A stretch of DNA of 64,000 nucleotides from Bacteroidaceae bacterium (GTDB taxonomy: Bacteria > Bacteroidota > Bacteroidia > Bacteroidales > Bacteroidaceae), in the NCBI GenBank assembly GCA_902362375.1, contig CABIVS010000002.1, forward strand, positions 332,757 through 396,756. Direction: 5' to 3'. Below are positions 26,159-35,343 of this stretch, piece after piece (position 1 is the stretch's first letter; the number at the start of each line of letters is the position of its first letter). The notes beneath the pieces are model-generated. The model saw only the letters and a list, made by a program, of their open reading frames with translations. It ran no database searches and was not told where the DNA came from. The position numbers and the translations under genes are program-made.

Positions 26159-28672
26159 ATGATAAGATCGAAATTAATGAAGCTGTTGAAGTGTGGGATG
26201 GCATGCTGTGTGTTCCTCTCCATCGTAGCATGGCAGACGAAAGACACTTCCCTTCAGCCTACCGATGCGAAAGGTTTTATCGTCGAGATTCAGAAGAAAT
26301 ACGCGGAAATTCAGGCGATAAAACAGAAAGGTAATCAGGAAGAAACAGAAAACAAGATAAAAGCCGTGCACCGGAGATTGACGCGTACCTATCCGGTCTA
26401 TTACGATTGGTGGCTACAGGATGGAACAACGGGTGATGTAGACTGGTTTAACAAGAGTTTTAATCAGGAACTTTCCGTGCGTTTACAGAAGCTGAACATC
26501 AAAGCTGCCGTGATTAATACACCGGAAAGCATCGAATCGGCTTTCCTGTCTTATCTGAAAGCGTGTGAACAAAGACGTATCAAGCGTTTGGAAGCCTTCA
26601 CTGCAGATAAACCGGAGATTGTTTTTACAAAGTACAGAACGTTGCGTCCCTCTTTCTTTGCTTATACCGAAGGAGTGTCGGATGCCCGTGCTGAATGCAA
26701 CTACATTGCGGGCGGTGCGTTGGCGAAATTGAAGATGAATGGAATTTGGGCGGAAGTAGAAACCATGCTGACAGATGAAGAAGGAGTAGTGCGTGATCCG
26801 AATCTTCATTTTGATGGTCGGCATCTGCTTTTCTCTTGGAAGAAATCCCGCAAGGAAGATGACTTCCATCTGTATGAAATGGATTTAAAGACACGGGAAA
26901 TCAAGCAGTTGACTTTCGGAAAAGGACATGCCGACATTGAAGGCATTTACTTGCCGGATGACAATATCCTGTTCAACTCTACCCGTTGCGGAAGTACGGT
27001 AGACTGCTGGTTTACAGAAGTCAGCAATATGTATCTCTGCGACAGGGAGGGGCGTTATATGCGTCAGGTCGGTTTCGACCAGGTGCATACGGTAACACCG
27101 ACTTTGTTGGATGATGGTCGGGTGGTCTATACTCGCTGGGATTACAATGACCGCGGCCAGATATGGGCGCAGCCTTTGTTCCAAATGAATCCCGATGGAA
27201 CAGGACAGGCTGAATATTACGGAATGAATAGCTGGTTTCCGACAACTGTGGCACAGATTCGTCAGATTCCCGGTACTCGTAAGTTGATGGGAGTTTTTAT
27301 GGGTCACCATACTCCTCAACATGGCAAACTGGGTATCATAGATCCTGAAGCCGGACGTGATGAGAATGAAGGTGTTATGTTCGTAGCTCCGGTACATAAG
27401 CCGGAACCGGAACGTATTGACGGTTATGGAAAGTTTACCGATCAGTTCCAGCATCCTTTTCCATTGAGCGAGACGGAATTTTTAATATCGTATACTCCGT
27501 TGGGTTATTACGTCGGACATCCGATGGAATTTGGTGTTTATTGGATGAATGCGGACGGAGAACGTGAATTACTCGTATCCGACGCACGCATATCCTGCAA
27601 CCAGCCTGTGTTGGTCGCTCCCCGTAAACGTCCGTTCCGCCGTTCATCTTCGGTAGATTATACAAAGAATGAAGGCGTATATTATATGCAGAATATCTAC
27701 GAGGGTAATGGATTGAAAGGTGTGAAACCGGGAACTATCAAACAGTTGCGTGTGGTGGAAATCCAGTTCCGTGCAGCAGGTGTAGGTGAAGTGAACGGTA
27801 ATGATAAAGGTGGAGGAGCTATCATGAGTTCTCCGGTAGGAGTGGGCAATGCCGCCTGGGATGTGAAGAGAGTGTTGGGAGTGACGGAAGTATATCCTGA
27901 CGGTTCCGCATTCTTTAAAGTTCCTGCACGCCGGCCGCTTTATTTCCAGGCATTGGACGAAAACGGGCGTGTAGTGCAAACAATGCGTAGTTGGTCTACT
28001 TTGCAGCCGAACGAAGTGCAGAGTTGTGTAGGATGCCACGAACATAAGAACACGGTTCCCGTAGCAGGGCATCCGGTATCTATGGCAATGGACAAAGGTG
28101 TCAAAGTATTGGCTCCGGAAGATGAGATGGGCGAACGCAATTTCAGTTACCTGAAAGAAATTCAACCTATCTGGGACAGACATTGTATCTCTTGTCACGA
28201 TGGAGTGAAGCAACCGATGAGCCTGAAAGGTGAATTGAAGGTAATGGATAAACAAAGTAAAAGAAAATATACCGATTCTTATTTGAGCCTGACGCATGCC
28301 ACTAAGAAAAAAGACGAAGGAGCATGGCGAGGCAACGCACACCATCCGGAAGTAAACTGGATCAGCGCTTTGTCCGAACCTACGTTGCTGCCGCCTTATT
28401 TTGCAGGTTCCAACAAGAGTAATCTGATTAAACGTCTGGAAAGCGGACATGGAGGAACCAAACTGACTCCTCAGGAAATACGAAAAGTAGCTCTCTGGAT
28501 TGACTTGCTTGTGCCCTTTATCGGAGACTACCGTGAAGCGAACAACTGGTCGCAAAAGGATCTCGACTTCTATAACTATTACGATAAGAAGCGGGAAGCA
28601 GCCCGTGCGGAAGATCAGGAGAATATTCGTCAATACATTCAATCCCTTCAAACTAAACAAGAGAAAAAATGA
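26159..28672 (+). CDS. HzsA-related exported dihaem cytochrome c protein
   Basis: 837 residues. The N-terminal hydrophobic segment (MACCVFLSIVAW) is an export signal. A TolB-like propeller follows (DPNLHFDGRHLLFSWKKS, then LPDDNILFNSTRC). Two c-haem motifs are CVGCH (Cys623-His627) and CISCH (Cys676-His680). The order (propeller, then haem domains with NEVQSCVGCHEHK) is that of the hydrazine synthase alpha-like family, of which most members outside anammox bacteria have no known reaction. It is translationally coupled (4-bp overlap) to the next dihaem gene. Exported, haem attached in the periplasm. Confidence 0.75.
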   Translation: MIRSKLMKLLKCGMACCVFLSIVAWQTKDTSLQPTDAKGFIVEIQKKYAEIQAIKQKGNQEETENKIKAVHRRLTRTYPVYYDWWLQDGTTGDVDWFNKSFNQELSVRLQKLNIKAAVINTPESIESAFLSYLKACEQRRIKRLEAFTADKPEIVFTKYRTLRPSFFAYTEGVSDARAECNYIAGGALAKLKMNGIWAEVETMLTDEEGVVRDPNLHFDGRHLLFSWKKSRKEDDFHLYEMDLKTREIKQLTFGKGHADIEGIYLPDDNILFNSTRCGSTVDCWFTEVSNMYLCDREGRYMRQVGFDQVHTVTPTLLDDGRVVYTRWDYNDRGQIWAQPLFQMNPDGTGQAEYYGMNSWFPTTVAQIRQIPGTRKLMGVFMGHHTPQHGKLGIIDPEAGRDENEGVMFVAPVHKPEPERIDGYGKFTDQFQHPFPLSETEFLISYTPLGYYVGHPMEFGVYWMNADGERELLVSDARISCNQPVLVAPRKRPFRRSSSVDYTKNEGVYYMQNIYEGNGLKGVKPGTIKQLRVVEIQFRAAGVGEVNGNDKGGGAIMSSPVGVGNAAWDVKRVLGVTEVYPDGSAFFKVPARRPLYFQALDENGRVVQTMRSWSTLQPNEVQSCVGCHEHKNTVPVAGHPVSMAMDKGVKVLAPEDEMGERNFSYLKEIQPIWDRHCISCHDGVKQPMSLKGELKVMDKQSKRKYTDSYLSLTHATKKKDEGAWRGNAHHPEVNWISALSEPTLLPPYFAGSNKSNLIKRLESGHGGTKLTPQEIRKVALWIDLLVPFIGDYREANNWSQKDLDFYNYYDKKREAARAEDQENIRQYIQSLQTKQEKK

Positions 28673-30471
28673 AAAAGAAGATATTGATACCTGTTGGTAT
28701 GGCTGCCATATTTCTTTGTGCGGCTTGGCAAGAAGCGGAAACGACGGTTTCACCGGACCGTTTGTTTCTGGCAGACAATGGGAAATCCTTGTTTGTAACA
28801 AACAGGGCAGGCTGTGAACTCATCAAGATGTCGTCCGACGGACAGAAAATGGAAAAGAAAGTCTCTTTCTCGTCTCCTGTCAATGCCATGACGCAGGATG
28901 CGAATGGTAAACTCTGGGTAGTATGTGACGGAAACTACGGCACCATGTACGAACTGGATGGAAAGAAACTCTCCGTACAATCCAAAACAAAAAGCGGAGC
29001 TACTCCTTCGGATATTCTATATAATCCGTTGTCAAAGTCTCTTTGGGTGACACAGCGGTTCAACAACGAACTTTGGGAGATTGATCCGGCCACCCGTAAG
29101 GTGAAAACTAAAATAGCTGTCGGCCGCGAACCGGTGTCGATGGCTGCTTTTGCAGGTGATTCCTGTCTGCTGATAGCCAATAATCTGCCGGAAATGCCTT
29201 CTACGGCTTATCCGATTGCAGTACAGCTCGATATGGTAGATGTGCTTTCGAAAAAGGTTTCGGGACGTGTTATGTTGCCGAATGGTTCTACGGATGTGAA
29301 GTCGGTAGCGGTGGATAAGAATCATACTTTTGCGTATGTCACTCATTTAATCTCCCGCTATCAGTTGCCTACCAATCAGCTGGATAGAGGATGGATGGCT
29401 ACAAATACATTATCCATCATTGATTTGAAGGCAAGAAAGTGGCTCACTTCCGTCATCTTGGACACTCCACAGAAAGGAGCAGCCAATCCGTGGTCGGTAA
29501 TTGTTACCCCGGATGATAAGCAGATCATAGTAGCTGCTGCCGGTAGTCAGGAATTGGTGCGTATCGATCGCATTGCTTTGCATGAACGTCTTGGCAAAGC
29601 GAAACAAGGGGAAATGGTTACTCCTTCCATGAAAGCGTGGGGCAATATACCTAATGATGCGGGATTCTTGTATGGCATCCGTGACTTCATTCCTACACAG
29701 GGAAAAGGGCCGCGTTCGGTCGTAGCTACGGGAGGTAAAATTTATACTGCCAACTATTATACGTCGGAATTGGTGTCTATGGATTTGAACGGTAAGAATG
29801 TGCAGAAGCAGATTCTGGGTACTCCATTGGCATTCACTAAAGTTGGTAAGGGAGATATGTACTTCCATGATGCAACCATTTGTTTCCAAAACTGGCAAAG
29901 TTGTGCAACCTGTCATCCGAATGATGCACGCATGGACGGGCTTAACTGGGACTTGCTGAATGATGGCATGGGTAATCCGAAGAATACGAAAACACTCTTG
30001 CTTTCCCATCAGACTCCGCCTTGTATGGCGACCGGTATTCGTAAAAATGCCGAAGTAGCCGTTCGTTCGGGAGTGAAATATATCTTGTTTATGGAGGGAG
30101 ATGATGAGATCTACGAATCTATCGACGAATATCTGAAATCTCTGAAGCCTCTGCCAAGCCCTTATCTTGAGAATGGTAAACTTTCTGCGAAAGCGAAAAG
30201 AGGAAAGAAGATATTTGGAGAAAACTGTGCGAGTTGCCACTCCGGAGAATACTATACGGATCTGAAGCAGTATAAAGTGGATTGGACTACCGGATCTGAT
30301 AAAGGACTGGCTATGGACGTTCCTGCTCTGAATGAATGTTGGCGTACGGCTCCTTATCTGTATGACGGTCGTAGCTATTCGATGAAAGATATGTTAAAGG
30401 TACACGGACCTCATAAGCCTGTTTCTGATAAAGAACTGGAAGAGTTGGAGGAATACGTATTGTCTTTGTAG
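28669..30471 (+). CDS. YVTN-type propeller fused to dihaem peroxidase-like cytochrome c
   Basis: 600 residues. An N-terminal signal (VGMAAIFLCAAWQ) precedes a seven-bladed YVTN-like propeller (about 25-370). Two c-haem motifs follow: CATCH (Cys412-His416) and CASCH (Cys520-His524), in a fold like CcpA/MauG dihaem peroxidases (LNECWRTAPYLYDGR, MLKVHGPH). It overlaps the HzsA-related gene by 4 bp, so the two proteins probably work together. The reaction is unknown; MauG-like oxidation or peroxide reduction are options. Confidence 0.75.
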   Translation: MKKKILIPVGMAAIFLCAAWQEAETTVSPDRLFLADNGKSLFVTNRAGCELIKMSSDGQKMEKKVSFSSPVNAMTQDANGKLWVVCDGNYGTMYELDGKKLSVQSKTKSGATPSDILYNPLSKSLWVTQRFNNELWEIDPATRKVKTKIAVGREPVSMAAFAGDSCLLIANNLPEMPSTAYPIAVQLDMVDVLSKKVSGRVMLPNGSTDVKSVAVDKNHTFAYVTHLISRYQLPTNQLDRGWMATNTLSIIDLKARKWLTSVILDTPQKGAANPWSVIVTPDDKQIIVAAAGSQELVRIDRIALHERLGKAKQGEMVTPSMKAWGNIPNDAGFLYGIRDFIPTQGKGPRSVVATGGKIYTANYYTSELVSMDLNGKNVQKQILGTPLAFTKVGKGDMYFHDATICFQNWQSCATCHPNDARMDGLNWDLLNDGMGNPKNTKTLLLSHQTPPCMATGIRKNAEVAVRSGVKYILFMEGDDEIYESIDEYLKSLKPLPSPYLENGKLSAKAKRGKKIFGENCASCHSGEYYTDLKQYKVDWTTGSDKGLAMDVPALNECWRTAPYLYDGRSYSMKDMLKVHGPHKPVSDKELEELEEYVLSL

Positions 30472-30487
30472 TAAACTTCATTGATGA

Positions 30488-30586
30488 TTTCAGGCACGGA
30501 TTACACGGATTTCACGGTTTAAAAGCTGTACTATCATTGGATTCAGAAAATAAAATCCGCGTAATCCGTGTAATCCGTGCCTGAAA
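30488..30586. repeat. Dispersed palindromic repeat, copy 3
   Basis: TTTCAGGCACGGATTACACGG at the left (20 bases quoted from TTCAGG), complement at the right, separated by about 55 variable bases. It sits 16 bp after the stop of the propeller-cytochrome gene. Confidence 0.8.
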
Positions 30587-30622
30587 AATCTTTTATATAA
30601 AACTATTTTTGAATTTATATTT

Positions 30623-31507
30623 ATGACAAGAATATATGTTGTGATTCTGACATTTCTGTTCTCTGCATCCCTGTTGGCACAGACCCGGACGTTTGCAGGA
30701 ACAGATTATTCACAGGGAATCGTCTTTGTGATGGAAAACAATCAGATTGTATGGCAGCACAAAGCTCCCGATTCTAATGATTTATGGGTATTGCCTAATG
30801 GCAATATCCTTTTCACCACTGGGCACGGGGTACTCGAAATGACCCGTCAGAACGATACAATCTTCCATTACGAGTCTAAAAGTCCGGTCTTTGCCTGTCA
30901 GCGGTTGAAGAACGGCAATACGTTTGTGGGCGAATGTACCACGGGACGTATGCTGGAAATCTCTCCTAAAGGTAAGATTGTGAAAGAAGTCTGCATCCTG
31001 CCGGAGGGAGTGAAAGAGAAAGGTTTTGCGTTTATGCGTAATGCACGTCGCTTGGATAACGGGCATTTTCTGGTAGCACATTACGGACCGCAATGTGTGA
31101 CGGAATATGACACGAACGGCAAAGAGGTGTGGAAACTGGATGTTCCCGGCGGACCGCATTCTCTGACTCGTCTGCCCAACGGACATACGCTGATTGCCGT
31201 AGCAGATAAAGACCAGAATCCGAGAATTATCGAAGTAACGGCAGATGGAAAGACTGTTTGGGAATTATCGAATGCGGATATTCCCGGAAAACCGTTGAAG
31301 TTTCTGGGAGGTTTTCAGTATTTTTCTGACGGACGCATCCTGATAACGAACTGGACGGGACATGTGAATCCGAAAGAGAAAGTACACATGTTGTTGGTAG
31401 ACCGTCAAAAGAAAGTGCTTTATTCTTTGGAGAATACTCCGGGGCTGAAGACGATGTCATCTGTCTATAGCATGGACGTTCCGGCAGGTGTTACCTCCTA
31501 TCATTAA
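30623..31507 (+). CDS. Exported beta-propeller protein (PQQ/arylsulfotransferase-like)
   Basis: 294 residues. A signal peptide ends at SLLAQ. Six repeated blades contain W-x-LPNGN motifs (LWVLPNGNILFTTGHG, RLKNGNTFVGEC, RLPNGHTLIAVAD). It has no haem motif. It follows the dihaem genes with only the repeat in between and may be a periplasmic partner or substrate-binding scaffold. No catalytic residues are assigned. Confidence 0.65.
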   Translation: MTRIYVVILTFLFSASLLAQTRTFAGTDYSQGIVFVMENNQIVWQHKAPDSNDLWVLPNGNILFTTGHGVLEMTRQNDTIFHYESKSPVFACQRLKNGNTFVGECTTGRMLEISPKGKIVKEVCILPEGVKEKGFAFMRNARRLDNGHFLVAHYGPQCVTEYDTNGKEVWKLDVPGGPHSLTRLPNGHTLIAVADKDQNPRIIEVTADGKTVWELSNADIPGKPLKFLGGFQYFSDGRILITNWTGHVNPKEKVHMLLVDRQKKVLYSLENTPGLKTMSSVYSMDVPAGVTSYH

Positions 31508-31546
31508 TAAGTATAGTTCATCAGAAAAAACATTGAAATTTGCAGT

Positions 31547-32677
31547 ATGAAGTATCATCGAATCACATGTAATTTGTATAAAACGACAGGAAACTGTTGG
31601 GAACAGATGGCGGAGGAATTACTTTCATCCGTTGTCCGCGAAGAGAGGGTGCTCCGTCTTGTACTCTTTACACGCTGTACGGATAATCAGGAATACAAGT
31701 TTCAGCGTTCCTTTCTGGAACAATGGGTGGAGCGGCATTTCGTTTCTCCCCGTCCGGTGGTTTCGCTGGTGGCTCAAAAGCCTTTGGTAGCAGACTTGGT
31801 ATTGGAGGTACATTCGTTGGTGGAGATTACGGATGAGGCAGTCACCATAGAGGAACAAATTAGTTCTTTCTCTGTCCGCTACCTGCGGATCATGACTCCT
31901 CACTATCGGGAAATAATAGTGGGGGGACTTTACGCGGATGATTTGAATCTGCCTGTTCGCGAACAATCGGAACAAGCTTTCAGGAAGGCAGAAGAGATCT
32001 TAAAGGCGGAACAGATGAATTTTGGCAACATTGTCCGTCAGTGGAATTATCTGGAAAATATCACGGATATTGCACATGGCAATCAGTGTTATCAGGATTT
32101 CAATGATGTGCGTACTCTGTTCTATGCTTCTTCGGAATGGGAATCGGGATATCCGGCAGCAACGGGGATTGGCACACAGCATGGCGGTGTTCTGATTGAT
32201 TTCAATGCTGTCAGTGGAGAAGTGAATATTGCTCCTTTAGATAACGACTGGCAACGGGCTGCTCATGTCTATTCGGATGAGGTGTTGATTAGCCATCGGG
32301 CGGATGGGAAGAAGGGAACTCCTAAATTTGAAAGAGGAAAGTCGCTGTCCGACCGTCGGCAGGAGGTGATTTATATTTCCGGCACGGCTGCTATCCGTGG
32401 CGAGGAAAGTGTAACGACCGGAGATGTTCTCTCTCAAACGGAAATCACTCTTGAAAATATCCAGCATTTGATCGGCTTGGAAGAGGGTAGGGAGAAACTA
32501 CCGGAACATTCCGGTAAGTTGGGACTTCTTCGTGTATATCTCAAGAATGAAGAGGATGCGCCAGCTGTGAAAGCAGACTTGGATAAACTCTGCCCGGATA
32601 TTCCTATCGTATATCTTTATGCGGATGTATGCAGAGAGGAATTGCTGGTAGAAATTGAAGGAATTGCTTATCTATAA
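31547..32677 (+). CDS. RidA-fold protein of the chorismatase (FkbO/Hyg5/XanB2) type
   Basis: 376 residues, no signal peptide. The C-terminal half has the sequence block typical of this family: WNYLENI, CYQDFNDVR, YPAATGIGT (from residue 201), with an N-terminal RidA-like half. Known members hydrolyse or isomerise chorismate to dihydroxycyclohexadiene carboxylate or hydroxybenzoates. It lies between a propeller gene and the ccsBA gene. If active it might supply an aromatic precursor. Family-level call; the reaction is not certain. Confidence 0.55.
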   Translation: MKYHRITCNLYKTTGNCWEQMAEELLSSVVREERVLRLVLFTRCTDNQEYKFQRSFLEQWVERHFVSPRPVVSLVAQKPLVADLVLEVHSLVEITDEAVTIEEQISSFSVRYLRIMTPHYREIIVGGLYADDLNLPVREQSEQAFRKAEEILKAEQMNFGNIVRQWNYLENITDIAHGNQCYQDFNDVRTLFYASSEWESGYPAATGIGTQHGGVLIDFNAVSGEVNIAPLDNDWQRAAHVYSDEVLISHRADGKKGTPKFERGKSLSDRRQEVIYISGTAAIRGEESVTTGDVLSQTEITLENIQHLIGLEEGREKLPEHSGKLGLLRVYLKNEEDAPAVKADLDKLCPDIPIVYLYADVCREELLVEIEGIAYL

Positions 32678-32721
32678 AAGCCTCATTTATAAAAGCATTG
32701 TTTATTATAAAAGAAAAACAG

Positions 32722-35199
32722 ATGAAATTGATTCGACTGATCGCTTCACCGGTATTGATGTATATATTAGCGGGACTTTATGCCCTGATATTGGCGGTAG
32801 CCACTTTGGTGGAAAACTCTTATGGTCCTGCTGTTGCCCGTGAATCTTTTTATTATGCTCCCTGGTTTATACTGTTGCAGTTGTTGCAGGCAGTCAATTT
32901 ATTGGCTATGTTCCTTCAGGGAAGCTATTTTAAGAGAATTAGTAAAGGCAGTCTGATTTTTCATGGAGCTTTTCTTTTTATCTGGTTGGGAGCTGCTGTC
33001 ACTCACTATGTAGGGGTGACGGGTATCATGCATATCCGTGAAGGGGAAACGGCAAATAGCATGATGAAAGAGGAAGGAACAGGGATGGAAAATGCTTCCT
33101 TGCCTTTCTCTGTAACTCTGAATGATTTCCGGTTGCAGCGCTATCCGGGTTCTCATAGTCCGATGTCTTATGAGAGTGACCTGGTGATTAAGAGAGAAAA
33201 TGAATCTCCTTTACAGGCAACCATACGAATGAATAAAGTGGTTGATGTGGATGGTTACCGTCTGTTTCAGTCTTCATTCGATTCTGATGAACAAGGTACC
33301 GTGTTATCAGTGAGCTATGACCGTCCCGGTATGCAGCTTACATATGCGGGATATTTCCTTTTACTGGTAGGTTTTGTCTTGACATTGTTCAGTAAGAAAT
33401 CCCGTTTCGGGCGGTTGCGCAGAGAATTGGGAGAAATGAAAAAGAATACCCCTTTCTGCTTATTGCTCTTTTTGGCTGTATCCGGTATCTCCAATATGCA
33501 GGCATTGTGTGCACAACAAACGGCTGTCTCTTCACAACAATCTCTCGTCGCTTCACAATTACCTTGTGTTTCTTCCTTACATGCCGAAAAGTTTGGCAAT
33601 CTGGTAGTGCTTAACCCTAACGGACGTCTCGAACCCGTCAACAGTTATACATCTGCCATTTTACGCAAATTGTATGGAGCCGATAAACTGAATGGCATTA
33701 ATTCAGATCAATTCTTTTTGAATCTACTTTCTTTTCCCGATGAATGGGGAGCTTTTCCTTTTATCAAAGTGGATAATAAAGAACTTCTTCAACGCTTCGG
33801 CAGAGATGGCAAATACATCGCCTGGCAAGATGTATTTGATGCAGACGGCAACTATATCCTGACGAATGAACTGAACACAATTTACTCTAAACCGGCTGCG
33901 GAGCGAAAACGTTTGGACTCGGATTTATTAAAACTGGATGAATCGGTAAACATCGTATATCGCATCATGCAACACCAACTGTTACCGCTTTTTCCGGATG
34001 GAAACGATTTGCAGGGAAAATGGTATTCACCGGGTGATGACTTGAGCGCTTTTCATGGGAAAGATTCTCTATTTGTAACTAAAATCATGGACTGGTATGT
34101 CTATGAGTTAGGAAATGGAGTTCGTTCCAACAACTGGAAGGAAGCAGACAAAGTAGTTGAAATGATGAATGTCTACCAACAAGCAAAGGCTAAAGTTCCC
34201 GCTATTGACAACCGGAAAGTGAAAGCCGAACTTCTCTATAATCAACTGGATTTATTTTTCTGGTGTCGTCTGGCTTACTTGATTTTGGGTGGTATCCTAC
34301 TTTTCATTGCCTGCGGAGAGATTATTGCGGACTTTAAATGGGGAAGAAAAATTAGCAGTATTCTGATTGCTCTTCTGGCAATCGCTTTTCTCACACATAC
34401 GGCAGGTGTCTTGTTACGTTGGTATATTTGCGGACATGCCCCTTGGGCAAATGCTTACGAGTCGATGATATGTACTTCCTGGATGCTGGTAGGTAGCGGA
34501 CTCCTGTTTGCCCGCCGATTCCGTATTCTTCCCGCATTGGCGGGACTATTGGGCGGAATCATGCTTTTTGTAGCAGGACTAAATCACCTGAATCCGGAAA
34601 TTACTCCTTTAGTCCCGGTACTTCAATCTTATTGGCTGATGTCTCACGTCGCTATCATTATGATCGGTTACGTCTTTTTTGCTCTTTGTGCGCTGACAGG
34701 GTTGTTTAATCTTGTATTGATGAGTTTGCTTTCCGCCACCAACCGGGTGAAACTCTTGTTCCGCATCCGTGAACTGACGCTACTGAATGAAATGGCAATG
34801 ATCCTCGGTCTGTTCTTTATGACCGCCGGAACATTTCTTGGAGCTATCTGGGCCAATGTCTCTTGGGGTAGATATTGGGGATGGGACCCTAAAGAAACTT
34901 GGGCATTGATTTCAATCGTTGTCTATGCATTGGTGCTTCATATCCGCTTTATTCCTCTCCTGAAAGGAAAGACCACCTGGTGTTTTAATCTGCTTTCCGT
35001 TGTTGCCGTCCTTTCGGTTATAATGACTTGGTTTGGGGTGAACTACTATTTGAGCGGTCTGCATTCTTATGGAAAAACCGAAGGAGGAGATTTCTTGTTG
35101 TGGATATGGGGATTGGGTGTATGCCTCGTACTTGTTCTGGCGTTGTTTGCCCGCAGACGTTTAAAGAAACTCTCTGCCACATTTTCGTCTTTCTTTTAA
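32722..35199 (+). CDS. ResB-CcsA fusion, cytochrome c haem-attachment protein
   Basis: 825 residues from the ATG at 32722 (an earlier TTG at 32698 would only add eight residues). The N-terminal third is ResB-like (membrane segments around residues 10-90 and a periplasmic domain up to 200). The C-terminal third is CcsA-like with the haem-handling motif WGWDPKETWAL and flanking membrane segments. System II cytochrome c biogenesis proteins carry haem across the membrane and attach it to CxxCH. Its presence 2.2 kb after two dihaem proteins fits a dedicated or shared maturation function. Confidence 0.88.
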   Translation: MKLIRLIASPVLMYILAGLYALILAVATLVENSYGPAVARESFYYAPWFILLQLLQAVNLLAMFLQGSYFKRISKGSLIFHGAFLFIWLGAAVTHYVGVTGIMHIREGETANSMMKEEGTGMENASLPFSVTLNDFRLQRYPGSHSPMSYESDLVIKRENESPLQATIRMNKVVDVDGYRLFQSSFDSDEQGTVLSVSYDRPGMQLTYAGYFLLLVGFVLTLFSKKSRFGRLRRELGEMKKNTPFCLLLFLAVSGISNMQALCAQQTAVSSQQSLVASQLPCVSSLHAEKFGNLVVLNPNGRLEPVNSYTSAILRKLYGADKLNGINSDQFFLNLLSFPDEWGAFPFIKVDNKELLQRFGRDGKYIAWQDVFDADGNYILTNELNTIYSKPAAERKRLDSDLLKLDESVNIVYRIMQHQLLPLFPDGNDLQGKWYSPGDDLSAFHGKDSLFVTKIMDWYVYELGNGVRSNNWKEADKVVEMMNVYQQAKAKVPAIDNRKVKAELLYNQLDLFFWCRLAYLILGGILLFIACGEIIADFKWGRKISSILIALLAIAFLTHTAGVLLRWYICGHAPWANAYESMICTSWMLVGSGLLFARRFRILPALAGLLGGIMLFVAGLNHLNPEITPLVPVLQSYWLMSHVAIIMIGYVFFALCALTGLFNLVLMSLLSATNRVKLLFRIRELTLLNEMAMILGLFFMTAGTFLGAIWANVSWGRYWGWDPKETWALISIVVYALVLHIRFIPLLKGKTTWCFNLLSVVAVLSVIMTWFGVNYYLSGLHSYGKTEGGDFLLWIWGLGVCLVLVLALFARRRLKKLSATFSSFF

Positions 35200-35232
35200 G
35201 TATTATACGGGGAGAAACAAAAATGTGGCAGA
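35173..35232. terminator. Long-loop inverted repeat at the end of ccsA
   Basis: A perfect 13-bp repeat (TCTGCCACATTTT at 35173-35185, complement at 35220-35232) begins inside the last codons of the gene and closes a 34-nt loop. It may terminate the transcript, and it marks the left edge of the region before the helicase-like gene. Confidence 0.4.
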
Positions 35233-35343
35233 TCATATAATCAATGACTTATCTCTGAAAATAGCCGAAAATAAGAGAAGTTTACAGGAAACATATACGG
35301 AGTTTCTGCTTTTTTCGGAAGGAAAACTGCATTTTATTGCCAA

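Noticed and set aside
27644..28801. 385-codon frame on the minus strand
   Set aside because: Lies fully antisense to the HzsA-related gene, which has clear haem motifs; composition is that of a shadow frame.
29410..30240. 276-codon frame on the minus strand
   Set aside because: Antisense to the propeller-dihaem cytochrome gene, which has recognisable CxxCH motifs.
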